Assembly (NCBI RefSeq): GCF_017115095.1
Contig: NZ_JABXKI010000165.1
Span: 1 to 64,000, forward strand
Length of the DNA stretch: 64,000 bases
Source of the DNA: Nostoc sp. NMS4
GTDB taxonomy: Bacteria > Cyanobacteriota > Cyanobacteriia > Cyanobacteriales > Nostocaceae
Direction: 5' to 3'
Position 1 is the first letter of the stretch. Every line of letters begins with the position of its first letter. A program made the position numbers and the translations under genes. The notes under the pieces were generated by a model, which was not told the DNA's origin, did no database searches, and saw nothing but the letters and a program-made list of their open reading frames with translations. Positions 16,570 through 26,336 of this stretch are shown piece after piece.

Positions 16570-17037
16570 ATGCCCAAGCCACTTGATCCCAAATGTCAGT
16601 TATGCGCCAAGTTACCAACTGCCCAAGCTAAAGTTTTACATGGAACAGCAGGGGATGGATGTTGGAATCCTCTTGTATGCCACAATCGCCGCTCATTCTA
16701 TCGCCACCGCTCCCAGAATAATTCAGCAGAAATTGATGCGATCGCAGTCGAACCACCAGCAACATATTTTGCAGTGCTGTATTTGTATAAAGAACCAGGG
16801 GATAAACCATTACACGCTATGTCGGCAGAACTCTGGCTGGGGCAAAAACCTGTTTGTCGCCTGGAACCAATTCACTGCTTTGGACTAACGGCTGGCAAGA
16901 TCCGCGCCTATACAGATCAGGTGTTGCAGGCTTTTGCAAAACAATACAGTGTTTCACTGTATCAATATAAGGATATGTTTGAGATTGCCTCAAGCTACTG
17001 CCCAGTACGACCCTGCCCGTTACATCCAGAATCCTAG
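16570..17037 (+). CDS. Conserved-looking protein of unknown function (155 aa) linked to the recombinase
   Basis: It starts 4 bases after the recombinase stop. The N-terminus has CQLCAKLPTAQAKVLHG...CWNPLVCHNRRSFYRHR, a Cys/His pattern that could bind zinc. The C-terminal ~70 residues look like a compact alpha/beta domain ending SSYCPVRPCPLHPES with more Cys. The name of the family is not known to me. The tight spacing to the recombinase and the next gene argues for a functional module, perhaps a DNA-binding accessory factor. Confidence 0.7.
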   Translation: MPKPLDPKCQLCAKLPTAQAKVLHGTAGDGCWNPLVCHNRRSFYRHRSQNNSAEIDAIAVEPPATYFAVLYLYKEPGDKPLHAMSAELWLGQKPVCRLEPIHCFGLTAGKIRAYTDQVLQAFAKQYSVSLYQYKDMFEIASSYCPVRPCPLHPES

Positions 17038-17039
17038 AG

Positions 17040-17744
17040 ATGACCACATACCGCCAATTAACAATTTGGGATGTGCTTGATGAGTTGTCCGAATCTCCAG
17101 CGACATCAACACTAGCACCAATGTGGGAATGTTTAGATGCCGAGCTAGAAAAACTACCCTTAGAGGCACAGTTATTAACCGCAGCGCTTGCCTTCACTCA
17201 AATTGCGGATATTCTCAAGTCTCGTGCCGAAGTGCTGTTGCAAGATACCCGCGATCGCAATAGTCTTTTGGGGCCTGTTGTTAGCACCGATCTCTTTGCT
17301 GGTCTAGTGCGGACAACAATGCACCTAGATTTAGATGATTTGATTGAACCGCAAACACCACAAACCTTTAAACCACATGGTCCACACCAATTTTCATCTC
17401 CTAACCAGGAGGGTGATTCTGTAGCAGCACCTGTTGAAAAAGCAAATGTTTTGGCAATGCTTGATGAGGTGACAACTTTAGAAGATGTCCGCAATTTGGC
17501 ATCAGATGAGGATGTGGAAAAATGGCAGAGTGCGATCGCTAACTACCTGATAAATGTCAAAGATGAGATTTCTTTAGTTAAACTGCAACGTGTGTTGCAA
17601 ATGCCGATGGTAGAAGTCTGGTTGGGATTATTGCTGGGTGGGTTTACACTAGAACAGCGTGGTGATTTTTATCATAACCATAATGTCTGGGTGAAAAGCT
17701 CTCTAACTTCGGACATCTTCAACGGCATTGTACAGCATTTATAA
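17040..17744 (+). CDS. Unknown protein (234 aa), third gene of the recombinase module
   Basis: It begins with ATG two bases after the previous stop. The N-terminal half is helical (LEAQLLTAALAFTQIADILKSRAEVLL), a Pro/Gln-rich linker follows, and the C-terminal third (LVKLQRVLQMPMVEVWLGLLLGG...GDFYHNHNVWVK) resembles a winged-helix-like fold that could read DNA. I recognise no named family. Immediately after the stop comes another heptamer repeat (GTCGGAAGTCGGAGG). Confidence 0.7.
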   Translation: MTTYRQLTIWDVLDELSESPATSTLAPMWECLDAELEKLPLEAQLLTAALAFTQIADILKSRAEVLLQDTRDRNSLLGPVVSTDLFAGLVRTTMHLDLDDLIEPQTPQTFKPHGPHQFSSPNQEGDSVAAPVEKANVLAMLDEVTTLEDVRNLASDEDVEKWQSAIANYLINVKDEISLVKLQRVLQMPMVEVWLGLLLGGFTLEQRGDFYHNHNVWVKSSLTSDIFNGIVQHL

Positions 17745-17745
17745 G

Positions 17746-17905
17746 TCGGAAGTCGGAGGTAATTCACTTCCCAATACTACTCGGTTAAAAATTGGGTTTG
17801 AGCAAAAGGAGTAGAAGTCCCAATCTATAAGGTTTTTTTCCCTTTACCATGAGTCCCTTTCCCCTTTCCCCAAAAAGTATTGATTCACTTCCGACTTCCC
17901 AATTC
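17746..17905. repeat. Heptamer-bounded inverted-repeat segment
   Basis: GTCGGAAGTCGGAGG at the left and CACTTCCGACTTCCC at about 17884 are inverse to each other and enclose about 120 bases without coding sequence. It is like a small array-bounded cassette. The recombinase module therefore has such repeats on both sides. Confidence 0.6.
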
Positions 17906-18772
17906 CGAATTCTGACTTAATTTACAGTGAATATCTTTTTCTAAAACCTTTTGTATTATTTTGCGTGCAAGACGTTTTGTATAAGTCCTTTTTCTTCTCA
18001 CATAATCAAAGTCCTAATCGCAAATTGGCAAAGACTGGATCATATCACAAAAAACTTTTGCAAGAGTTCTTTCTTTAGGGTATGGAAGGTCGGTTGGATG
18101 CATTTGCCCTACTCGTTGATCTATGCCTTAAGATTGATATACATCTTCTAATTTATCAATAAAACTTATCCGTAAGATACTTTTATTTTCTATGTTAATA
18201 CGCCTATTTTAAATATAAATATGAATATGAAAAATTTTGGTATAAATCGTAATTCAGAAAAAATTGTGCTTCATTCCTGAAAATTTAAATAACTAAGCAA
18301 GTAAAACTAAGTCTTGAAATCTTGTTTTGAAGACTAATTATGTTATCAAAGTATTGCCTTTATCGAACACTATCTTGAAAAAATATGGCTAATATATCAG
18401 GAAAGCACATTTCTTACTGGATTGACTCGACACCCACAGCTAATTTTGCACAACTTAGCAATAATTTATCACCCGGATTTCTCACAAGCAAGAAATCTGG
18501 GCTTATGCACAGCTTGTCAACTCAGTTTTATATGTGATGGAGGGGAAATGTATCGTCAGAAGAACTGTCTCTATTTCAAGCGGGTATTTAAGAAATTTTC
18601 ATTGCCAAAATCTTCCTCCTCCCCAGCTTCTGAAATGGGCATCACTGATAACTGATTTACTGATCCGAGAACCATTAATTCTTCAAAGCTAAACTCCTAT
18701 CGAAGCATTGACAACAAGATGGACTGAGAAAAAGTTTCCACAAATTCCACCACAACTGTTTGCCATTCACTT
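17906..18772. other. AT-rich spacer upstream of the NRPS genes
   Basis: No convincing gene is present in this ~870-base stretch. A short open frame from 18384 reads ISYWIDSTPTANF, reminiscent of the start of FAD-dependent oxidoreductases, but it stops after about 50 residues; it may be a relic. The promoter of the NRPS operon must lie here, but I could not place -10/-35 boxes with confidence. Confidence 0.5.
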
Positions 18773-21700
18773 ATGAGCCAGTATATTTACAGTAGTCTCA
18801 CAGATGATGAAGAACTTAATTTTTCTGAGGAAGCAGAGGTTTTCGTTTTTCCCACTTCTTTTGCCCAGCAGCGATTGTGGTTTCTCGACCAGTTAGCACC
18901 GGGGAATCCATTTTACAACGTGTCAACAGCACTTCACCTGACAGGTTCCCTCAACTTCATCGCCTTAAAGCAGACATTCAACGAAATTGTACGTCGCCAC
19001 GAAACGTTACGTACTAGGTTTGTTATGGTAGAGCAGCAACCAGTACAAGCGATTGCACCTAGCTTAACCATACCTCTTCCCTTAATAGACCTACGCAATT
19101 TCGACAGCCCAGAACGCGACACACGAATGCAGCAAATCGTAACCCAAGAGGCTCAACATCCTTTTAATCTCACCATTGGGCCATTGCTGCGAGTAAAGCT
19201 GCTGCAACTGGATGAAGCAGAATATCTGCTGCTGCTAAATCTACATCACATAGTTGCCGATGGCTGGTCAATTGGAGTGCTAATTAAAGAATTGGGGGTA
19301 TTATACAAAGCCTTGGCAGGGGATAAGCGATGTCTGACGACTAGCTACTCCGTATCTATGCTCCTACCAGAACTACCCATTCAATATGCAGATTTCGCTC
19401 AATGGCAACGGGAGTGGCTACAAGGAGTGGCAGCAAACGGCACCTCGCTTCTACAAAGCCAGTTAGTTTATTGGCAAAAGCAATTAAACGGGATTTCGGT
19501 ATTGAATCTCCCCACCGACCGACTAAGACCAGCAGTTCCTAGCTACAGAGGTGCAAAACAATTTTTAGAGCTACCACACTCCTTAACTCAAGCGCTAGAG
19601 GCACTGAGTTACCAAGAAGGCGTTACCTTATTCATGACAATGCTGGCAGCGTTTCAGACTTTGCTTTATCGCTACACGCAGCAAGAGGATATTGCAGTTG
19701 GTTCACCTATTGCTAATCGCAATCGTAGCGAACTAGAAGGATTAATTGGTTTTTTTGTCAATACCTTAGTTTTACGTACAGATTTCTCAGCCAAGGCGAC
19801 GTTTCGAGAATTGTTGAATCGAGTGCGAGAGATAACTTTAGAAGCATACAGTCATCAGGACTTGCCTTTTGAAAAGTTGGTGGAGGAACTTCACCCAGAG
19901 CGAGATTTGAGCTATCATCCTTTTTTTCAGGTTGTATTTAGCCTACAAAACACTCCTATCGAAACTCTAGAGTTATCTGGGTTAACGCTTTCGCTATTTG
20001 AATTCGATAGTAAAACTGCAAAACTTGATTTAGAATTCCATTTGTGGCAAGACTTGGAAAGTTTGAAAGGACAAATGGTTTATAGCACCGATTTATTTGA
20101 TGACAAAACCATTACGCGAATGCTAGGACATTTCCAAACGCTGCTAGAAAGCATTGTTGTTAATCCTGAACAGCGGATTTCAGATTTGTCTTTGCTTACT
20201 GTGCAAGAACGACAAGAGTTATTAATTGATTGGAATGACACTAAACGAGACTATCCAGAGAACAAGTGTTTTCATCAGTTCTTTGAAGCGCAGGTAGAAA
20301 AAACTCCCGATGCGATAGCACTAGTTTTTGACAATGAACAACTCAGCTACAAAGAGTTAAATATACGTAGCAACCAACTTGCACATTATCTGAAAAAATT
20401 GGGGGTAGTCCCTGACGTTTTAGTAGGTATTTGCGTAGAGCGTTCCCCAGAAGCGATCGTCGCCCTATTAGGCATTCTCAAAGCAGGTGGAGCATACCTG
20501 CCTGTAGATCCGAGCCTACCTCAAGAACGTCTTAAGTTCATCCTAGAAGATGCACAAGTTTCAATATTGCTCACTCATTGCTCTTTAGCCCCCCTTAAAA
20601 AGGGGGATTGGGGGGATCTCTTGTCTATAGTTTACATAGATGAAGATTGGGCAACTATTACACAACACAGTCAAGAAAACCCAACTAGCTGCGTAACATT
20701 TGATAACCTAGCTTATGTTATCTACACCTCTGGCTCAACAGGAAAACCTAAAGGTGTTTTGCTTCAGCATCGAGGATTATCCAACTTATCGGCATCTCAG
20801 ATTGAAATTTTCAACTTACAACCGAGTAACCGAATTTTGCAATTCGCCTCATTAAGTTTCGATGCCTCAATTTTTGAGATTGTCATGGCACTGCAAACAG
20901 GAGCAACTCTTTATTTAGCAAACAAAGAATCCCTTTTACCCGGACAACCTTTGCTCCAATTATTGCGAGAAAAAGCTATTACTCACGTCACCCTTCCGCC
21001 AGCAGTATTAGCAGTCCTACCTACAGAATCACTTCCGGCATTACAAACTATTATATGTGCAGGCGAATATTGCACTGATGATATTGTAAGACGTTGGTGG
21101 AACTCTCAGCGTCGGTTTTTTAATGCTTACGGACTTACTGAAGCAACAGTTTGGTCAACCGTTGCAGAGATTAGTACTATGAGTGAAAAGCCGCCCATTG
21201 GTCGCCCTATTGCTAATACTCAAATTTATATATTAGATAAATATTTACAAGGTTTACCAATTGGAATTAGTGGTGAATTATACATAGCTGGTGAGGGATT
21301 AGCACAAGGCTATCTTAATCGCCCTGAATTAACTATTGAAAAGTTTATTCCCAATCCTTTTAGTGATAAAAAGGGAGCGCGACTTTACAAGACAGGTGAT
21401 TTAGCTCGGTATCGAACGGACGGTAATATTGAATTTTTAGGACGCATCGATAATCAAGTAAAAATCCGTGGATTCCGCATTGAGTTGTCAGAAATTGAAA
21501 CAGTCCTGAGTCAGCATCAGAGTGTGCAAAAAGCAGTAGTAATTGTTAAAGAAAACGTATCTGGTGATAAGTACTTGGTGGCTTATATTGTTCCCAATAT
21601 AGAGACGCAAAATTTTACGTCTCTACTACGTAAATTCTTAAAAGAAAAATTACCAGAATACATGATCCCAAAAGCTTTTGTAGTACTAGATCCTTTGCCG

Positions 21701-22921
21701 CTAACAGCTAGTGGTAAAGTGGATCGTTTGGCGCTAACAGAACTCGACAGTCCGGCTAGCGGCTTAATAGATAAAACATTTATAGCTCCTCGGACTCCAA
21801 CCGAATCAACCTTGGCAAAAATTTGGGCTGAAGTGCTTAATATTGAGCGTGTAGGTATTTACGATAACTTCTTCGATTTGGGAGGAGATTCGCTGTTAAC
21901 TGTACGCCTGATGAAGCAGATACACAAGCATTTTGAGCGTGAATTGCCGCTATCTAGCTTATTTTTAAATCCGACAATTGAAAGTTTATCAACTGCTCTA
22001 TCTTCAAAAGCAGATTCTCTCCCGTGGTCGCCCTTAGTTCCGATTCAACCTGCTGGTTCAAGTCCACCTTTTTTCTGCATACATCCGATTTTTGGTGTTG
22101 TCTTTCCTTATTACGAATTAGCTCAGAATTTGGGAAAAAATCAACCATTTTATGGGCTACAACCTATTGGACTTGACGGAAAAAGTTCTCCACTAACTCG
22201 GATTGAAGATATGGCTACCCACTACATTGAAGCATTGCGGAGAGTGCAGCCTAAAGGCCCTTATTTTTTAGGAGGTTGGTCTTTTGGAGGTTGGGTTGCT
22301 TTTGAAATGGCTCAACAACTCCAAAAGTCTGGGGAAGAAGTGGCTCTACTCGCTTTGCTTGACACTTTAGCACCAATTCCAGGCAATATACCTTCTTTAG
22401 GTAGTGGTTTCAAGTTTATGCTGACGACAGTGGCGCGATATATATGGCCTTTTTTTCTCGATTATTTTTATCTAATCATCGCGATCGCTAAGAATCAAAT
22501 TAACAGTTTAACTTCTCAGTTGACTAATTTTAATAAAATTGTACAGTTCCAAGCAAATCTGTTCTCTCACTTCATCCTAAAAGAGGATGCCACAGTCAAC
22601 ATTATACCTGAAGAATCCAAGTTAAGACTTTTAAGCGAGTTAGCAATTCGCCCAATGCTTCGTGTTTTTTATGCCAATAGCCAAGCAGTCCTTAACTACG
22701 TTCCGAAAGCCTACCCTAAACGAATTAATCTTTTCAGAACAAACGTTCAATCAAGCATTGCCAAGGAAGATCCGAGTATGGGTTGGGATCAGCTAACTGT
22801 AGGACGAACGGAAATTCATCATATTCCTGGCAATCACCTAACTATGCTGAGAAAACCCCATATCCAAATTCTCGCCGCACAGCTAAGAGCTTGTATTGAG
22901 AAAGCACAGAATTTAAAATAA
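18773..22921 (+). CDS. Nonribosomal peptide synthetase, terminating module C-A-T-TE
   Basis: A 1382-residue cytoplasmic megasynthase module. The condensation domain has HHIVADG (His158/159). The adenylation domain spans about 480-985 with YTSGSTGKPKG, FNAYGLTEATVW, YKTGDLARY and SGKVDR. The carrier domain has LGGDSL with Ser near 1040. The type I thioesterase has GGWSFGG (Ser about 1170) and GNHLTM as the His region. My manual GrsA alignment gives the pocket code D-A-F-T-I-A-A-V-W-K, closest to aromatic (Phe/Tyr-type) codes; this is tentative. Two stretches encoded by dispersed repeats interrupt it in frame. The TE makes this the last-acting module although it is the first gene. The next NRPS gene follows after 8 bases. 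Confidence 0.95.
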   Translation: MSQYIYSSLTDDEELNFSEEAEVFVFPTSFAQQRLWFLDQLAPGNPFYNVSTALHLTGSLNFIALKQTFNEIVRRHETLRTRFVMVEQQPVQAIAPSLTIPLPLIDLRNFDSPERDTRMQQIVTQEAQHPFNLTIGPLLRVKLLQLDEAEYLLLLNLHHIVADGWSIGVLIKELGVLYKALAGDKRCLTTSYSVSMLLPELPIQYADFAQWQREWLQGVAANGTSLLQSQLVYWQKQLNGISVLNLPTDRLRPAVPSYRGAKQFLELPHSLTQALEALSYQEGVTLFMTMLAAFQTLLYRYTQQEDIAVGSPIANRNRSELEGLIGFFVNTLVLRTDFSAKATFRELLNRVREITLEAYSHQDLPFEKLVEELHPERDLSYHPFFQVVFSLQNTPIETLELSGLTLSLFEFDSKTAKLDLEFHLWQDLESLKGQMVYSTDLFDDKTITRMLGHFQTLLESIVVNPEQRISDLSLLTVQERQELLIDWNDTKRDYPENKCFHQFFEAQVEKTPDAIALVFDNEQLSYKELNIRSNQLAHYLKKLGVVPDVLVGICVERSPEAIVALLGILKAGGAYLPVDPSLPQERLKFILEDAQVSILLTHCSLAPLKKGDWGDLLSIVYIDEDWATITQHSQENPTSCVTFDNLAYVIYTSGSTGKPKGVLLQHRGLSNLSASQIEIFNLQPSNRILQFASLSFDASIFEIVMALQTGATLYLANKESLLPGQPLLQLLREKAITHVTLPPAVLAVLPTESLPALQTIICAGEYCTDDIVRRWWNSQRRFFNAYGLTEATVWSTVAEISTMSEKPPIGRPIANTQIYILDKYLQGLPIGISGELYIAGEGLAQGYLNRPELTIEKFIPNPFSDKKGARLYKTGDLARYRTDGNIEFLGRIDNQVKIRGFRIELSEIETVLSQHQSVQKAVVIVKENVSGDKYLVAYIVPNIETQNFTSLLRKFLKEKLPEYMIPKAFVVLDPLPLTASGKVDRLALTELDSPASGLIDKTFIAPRTPTESTLAKIWAEVLNIERVGIYDNFFDLGGDSLLTVRLMKQIHKHFERELPLSSLFLNPTIESLSTALSSKADSLPWSPLVPIQPAGSSPPFFCIHPIFGVVFPYYELAQNLGKNQPFYGLQPIGLDGKSSPLTRIEDMATHYIEALRRVQPKGPYFLGGWSFGGWVAFEMAQQLQKSGEEVALLALLDTLAPIPGNIPSLGSGFKFMLTTVARYIWPFFLDYFYLIIAIAKNQINSLTSQLTNFNKIVQFQANLFSHFILKEDATVNIIPEESKLRLLSELAIRPMLRVFYANSQAVLNYVPKAYPKRINLFRTNVQSSIAKEDPSMGWDQLTVGRTEIHHIPGNHLTMLRKPHIQILAAQLRACIEKAQNLK
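20586..20619 (+). repeat. Dispersed intergenic-type repeat inside the NRPS adenylation domain
   Basis: TAGCCCCCCTTAAAAAGGGG and the GGATTGGGGGG that follows is a well-known Nostocales spacer repeat. Here it is read in frame as LAPLKKGDWGDL, in a surface loop before the A3 motif where the other two A domains carry unrelated residues of similar length. Confidence 0.7.
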
Positions 22922-22929
22922 GGATCAAT

Positions 22930-25900
22930 ATGTCTTCTGAAGAAGTCTTCGTTTTTCCAGCATCTTTTGCTCAACAACGGCTATGGTTTCTCGACCAGTT
23001 GATCCCCGACAATGGTATCTACAATGTGCCGACAGTAATTCGTTTGACCGGTTCGCTGAAATTAGCCGCACTAGAACAGACTTTTAACGAAATCGTGCGT
23101 CGCCACGAAACCTTACGCACAACATTTATTGTGTCGGATGGGCAACCCCTACAGGCGATTGCACCCAGCTTAACAATACCTCTTTCTGTATTAGACCTCC
23201 AGCAATTGCCAGATGATGAACAAGAGGTTAAAGCAAAGTCCATTATTACCGCAGAGATAGAACATCCCTTCGATTTATCCTCCGGGCCATTACTGCGAGT
23301 AATACTCCTCGTCCTTTCTGAGACAGAACATATTCTATTACTGAATATGCACCACATTATCTGCGACGATTGGTCTATGGGGGTACTGATTCGGGAATTG
23401 GGAACGCTGTACGCAGCTTTTGCACAAAACCAGCCTTCTCCTCTATTAGAACTGCCTCTTCAGTACGCCGATTTTGCTCACTGGCAGCGCGAGTGGCTGC
23501 AAGGAGAAGTACTGCAAACCCAGTTAGCTTACTGGCGGGAGCAACTAAACGGTATTTCCATATTGCATTTACCTACTGACAAACCAAGACCAGCTATACA
23601 AAGCTATCAAGGAGCAACACAATTTCTAGAGTTACCACTCAAGCTAATTGACGCATTAGAAAAGCTGTCACAGCAAGAAGGTGTTACCCTATTTATGACA
23701 TTGGTGGCAGCATTTAAAACATTACTTTACCGCTATACACACCAAGAAAATATCGCGCTAGGTTCACCAATTGCTAACCGCAATCGCAGCGAAATCGAAG
23801 GGATAATTGGGTTTTTTGTCAATAGTTTGGTGCTACGTAGCAACTTATCTGAAAATCCCACTTTTCGGGAACTACTAGGCAGAGTACGGGAGGTAACTTT
23901 AGGAGCATACAGCCACCAAGATTTGCCGTTTGAAAAGTTAGTTGAAGAACTACATCCAGAGCGAAACTTGAGCCACCATCCTTTATTTCAAGTAGTATTT
24001 GGTTTCCAGAATGCGCCAATGTCAGCGCTAGAACTGCCTGGATTAGTACCCAGCTTTATGAATATTGATTTGAAAAAAACACGTTTTGATTTGGAACTGC
24101 ATCTGTGGAAGTGTTCTGAGGATTTTAGGAGCTTATGGGGCGGAAACTGGGAGTCTTCTGAAGGTCTCCGAGGCGTAATGGTTTACAACACAGATTTATT
24201 TGATAAAGCTACTATTAGCCGGATGGTGGAACATTTTAAAGCTCTGTTGTCAGCTATTGTTGCAAATCCAGAAGAACGAATTGCAAATTTACAGTTATTA
24301 AGTGAAGCGGAGTTACATCAGGTATTGGTGGAATGGAATAATACCCAAGCAGATTATCCTCAATATAAGTCTATCCATCAATTGTTTGAAGAAAAGGTAC
24401 AGCAGTATCCTGATTCTATAGCAGTCAACTTTGCTAACAAACAACTTACTTATCAAGAGTTGAATACTTGTAGCAATAAACTAGCGCACCACTTACAAAA
24501 AATAGGAGTAGGTACAGAAGTTTTAGTTGGCATTTGTATTTCACAGTCTATAGAAATGATAATTGGGTTATTGGGAATTCTTAAAGCAGGGGGAGCGTAT
24601 GTTCCATTAGACCCCAGCTATCCCGAAGAACGCCTAAATTTTATGCTTGAAGATGCACAAGTTTCAGTGTTGTTAACACAAGAAAACTTGCTCAAGCATT
24701 TTAAAGGTTTCTCAAAACTAATTATTTTTATAGATAAAGACTGGGAAATTATTACCCAAGAAAAGCAAGACAATCCCAAAAGCGATTTAAATAGTGATAA
24801 TTTAGCATATATTATTTACACCTCTGGTTCTACAGGAAAACCCAAGGGAGTTGCTGTACCTCACAAAGCTGTAAATCGGTTAGTGTGCAATACGAATTAT
24901 ATAAAGTTTTCACCATCTGATAAAATTGCCCAAGCCTCAAACACTTCTTTTGATGCTGCGACATTCGAGATTTGGGGAGCGCTACTTAACGGCGCTCAAC
25001 TTGTAGGGATTAGTAAAGATGTAACCATTTCGCCTCATAAATTGGCATTACAAGTACGAGAAAAAGGTATCAACATTCTATTTTTGACCACCGCCTTATT
25101 TCAACAGATTGTTAGAGATGTTCCGCAAGCTTTTGCGACCTTGAAATATTTACTGTTTGGTGGCGAAACTGTTGATAAGAGATGGATTAAGAAGATTCTC
25201 CAATCTGGTGCGCCAAAGCACTTAATTCATGTTTATGGACCTACAGAAAATACAACATTCTCCTCTTATTACTGCGTAGAAGAGTTACCATCAGCCGCAT
25301 CTTTACCTATTGGTATCCCCATTACAAACACGCAGATTTATATATTAGATACCCATTTACAACCTGTGCCTATTGGTGTTACTGGTGAATTATATATGGG
25401 TGGGGAGGGGCTGGCACGAGAATATCTCAATCACACTGAATTAACTGCTAAACACTTTATTGCTCATCCTTTTAGTAATAAACCAAAAACACGTCTTTAT
25501 AAAACGGGTGATTTAGCCCGCTATTTACCAGATGGGAATATTGAATTTTTAGGTCGCGTTGACAATCAAGTAAAAATTCGCGGCTTCCGCATTGAGTTGT
25601 CAGAGATTGAAGCGGTGTTGAATCAACATTCAGCAGTCAAAGAAACAGTGGTCATTACTGCTGAGGATGTACCTGATGATAAGTACTTGGTGGCTTATAT
25701 TGTTCCCAACCTGGAACAGATGCCGACGCAAGACGTGCAAAGCTTTGCATCCTTACTTCGTCAATTTCTCAAAGAAAAGTTACCAGAATATATGATGCCA
25801 AGAGCTTATATGTTACTGGAATCTCTACCTCTAACACCTAATGGCAAAGTGGATCGCCGTGCTTTACCCACGCCTGATACAATTACTTTTAATAATCTTG

Positions 25901-26205
25901 ATTATGTGGCACCCCGATCGCAAGTTGAAAAGTTACTTGCAGAAATTTGGGCTAAAGTCTTGGGAAAAGAGCAAGTAGGTATCAACGACAATTTCTTTGA
26001 ATTAGGTGGTCATTCTCTCTTGGCGACTCAGTTAATTTCTCGAATCCGCGATACCTTCCAAATAGATGTACCTGTACGCAATTTGTTTGCAGCACCAACT
26101 GTTGAACAACTTACTAAATACATTGAAACAACTTTTTGGGCGGCAAAAGGTTTAGATAAAGTTGGAACTACGGGTCAGGAGCGAGAAGAGGTAGAATTTT
26201 ACTAG
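22930..26205 (+). CDS. Nonribosomal peptide synthetase module C-A-T
   Basis: A 1091-residue module starting at ATG with AAGGA 6 bases before it. The condensation motif reads HHIICDDWS, so the usual DG is DD; the catalytic second His and the Asp are kept. The adenylation domain has YTSGSTGKPKG, VYGPTENTTF and NGKVDRRAL. The carrier motif is LGGHSLL (Ser about 1029). The aligned pocket code is D-A-F-F-L-G-V-T-F-K, which I associate with Ile/Val in cyanobacterial synthetases. There is no thioesterase, so the chain must pass to another protein. It is co-transcribed with the gene before it; the C-terminal tail is short and charged. Confidence 0.95.
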   Translation: MSSEEVFVFPASFAQQRLWFLDQLIPDNGIYNVPTVIRLTGSLKLAALEQTFNEIVRRHETLRTTFIVSDGQPLQAIAPSLTIPLSVLDLQQLPDDEQEVKAKSIITAEIEHPFDLSSGPLLRVILLVLSETEHILLLNMHHIICDDWSMGVLIRELGTLYAAFAQNQPSPLLELPLQYADFAHWQREWLQGEVLQTQLAYWREQLNGISILHLPTDKPRPAIQSYQGATQFLELPLKLIDALEKLSQQEGVTLFMTLVAAFKTLLYRYTHQENIALGSPIANRNRSEIEGIIGFFVNSLVLRSNLSENPTFRELLGRVREVTLGAYSHQDLPFEKLVEELHPERNLSHHPLFQVVFGFQNAPMSALELPGLVPSFMNIDLKKTRFDLELHLWKCSEDFRSLWGGNWESSEGLRGVMVYNTDLFDKATISRMVEHFKALLSAIVANPEERIANLQLLSEAELHQVLVEWNNTQADYPQYKSIHQLFEEKVQQYPDSIAVNFANKQLTYQELNTCSNKLAHHLQKIGVGTEVLVGICISQSIEMIIGLLGILKAGGAYVPLDPSYPEERLNFMLEDAQVSVLLTQENLLKHFKGFSKLIIFIDKDWEIITQEKQDNPKSDLNSDNLAYIIYTSGSTGKPKGVAVPHKAVNRLVCNTNYIKFSPSDKIAQASNTSFDAATFEIWGALLNGAQLVGISKDVTISPHKLALQVREKGINILFLTTALFQQIVRDVPQAFATLKYLLFGGETVDKRWIKKILQSGAPKHLIHVYGPTENTTFSSYYCVEELPSAASLPIGIPITNTQIYILDTHLQPVPIGVTGELYMGGEGLAREYLNHTELTAKHFIAHPFSNKPKTRLYKTGDLARYLPDGNIEFLGRVDNQVKIRGFRIELSEIEAVLNQHSAVKETVVITAEDVPDDKYLVAYIVPNLEQMPTQDVQSFASLLRQFLKEKLPEYMMPRAYMLLESLPLTPNGKVDRRALPTPDTITFNNLDYVAPRSQVEKLLAEIWAKVLGKEQVGINDNFFELGGHSLLATQLISRIRDTFQIDVPVRNLFAAPTVEQLTKYIETTFWAAKGLDKVGTTGQEREEVEFY

Positions 26206-26336
26206 TGTGGCAAAGCTAGCTAGAGCAAAAACTTAAACCCAGTAAATTCGTTATTATTGAAAATTTTGGTTTACCTATTTACGCCTATTTCAATCATTAA
26301 AAATCTACTCTAGCAAGTTTTACTGCTCTAGGAATT

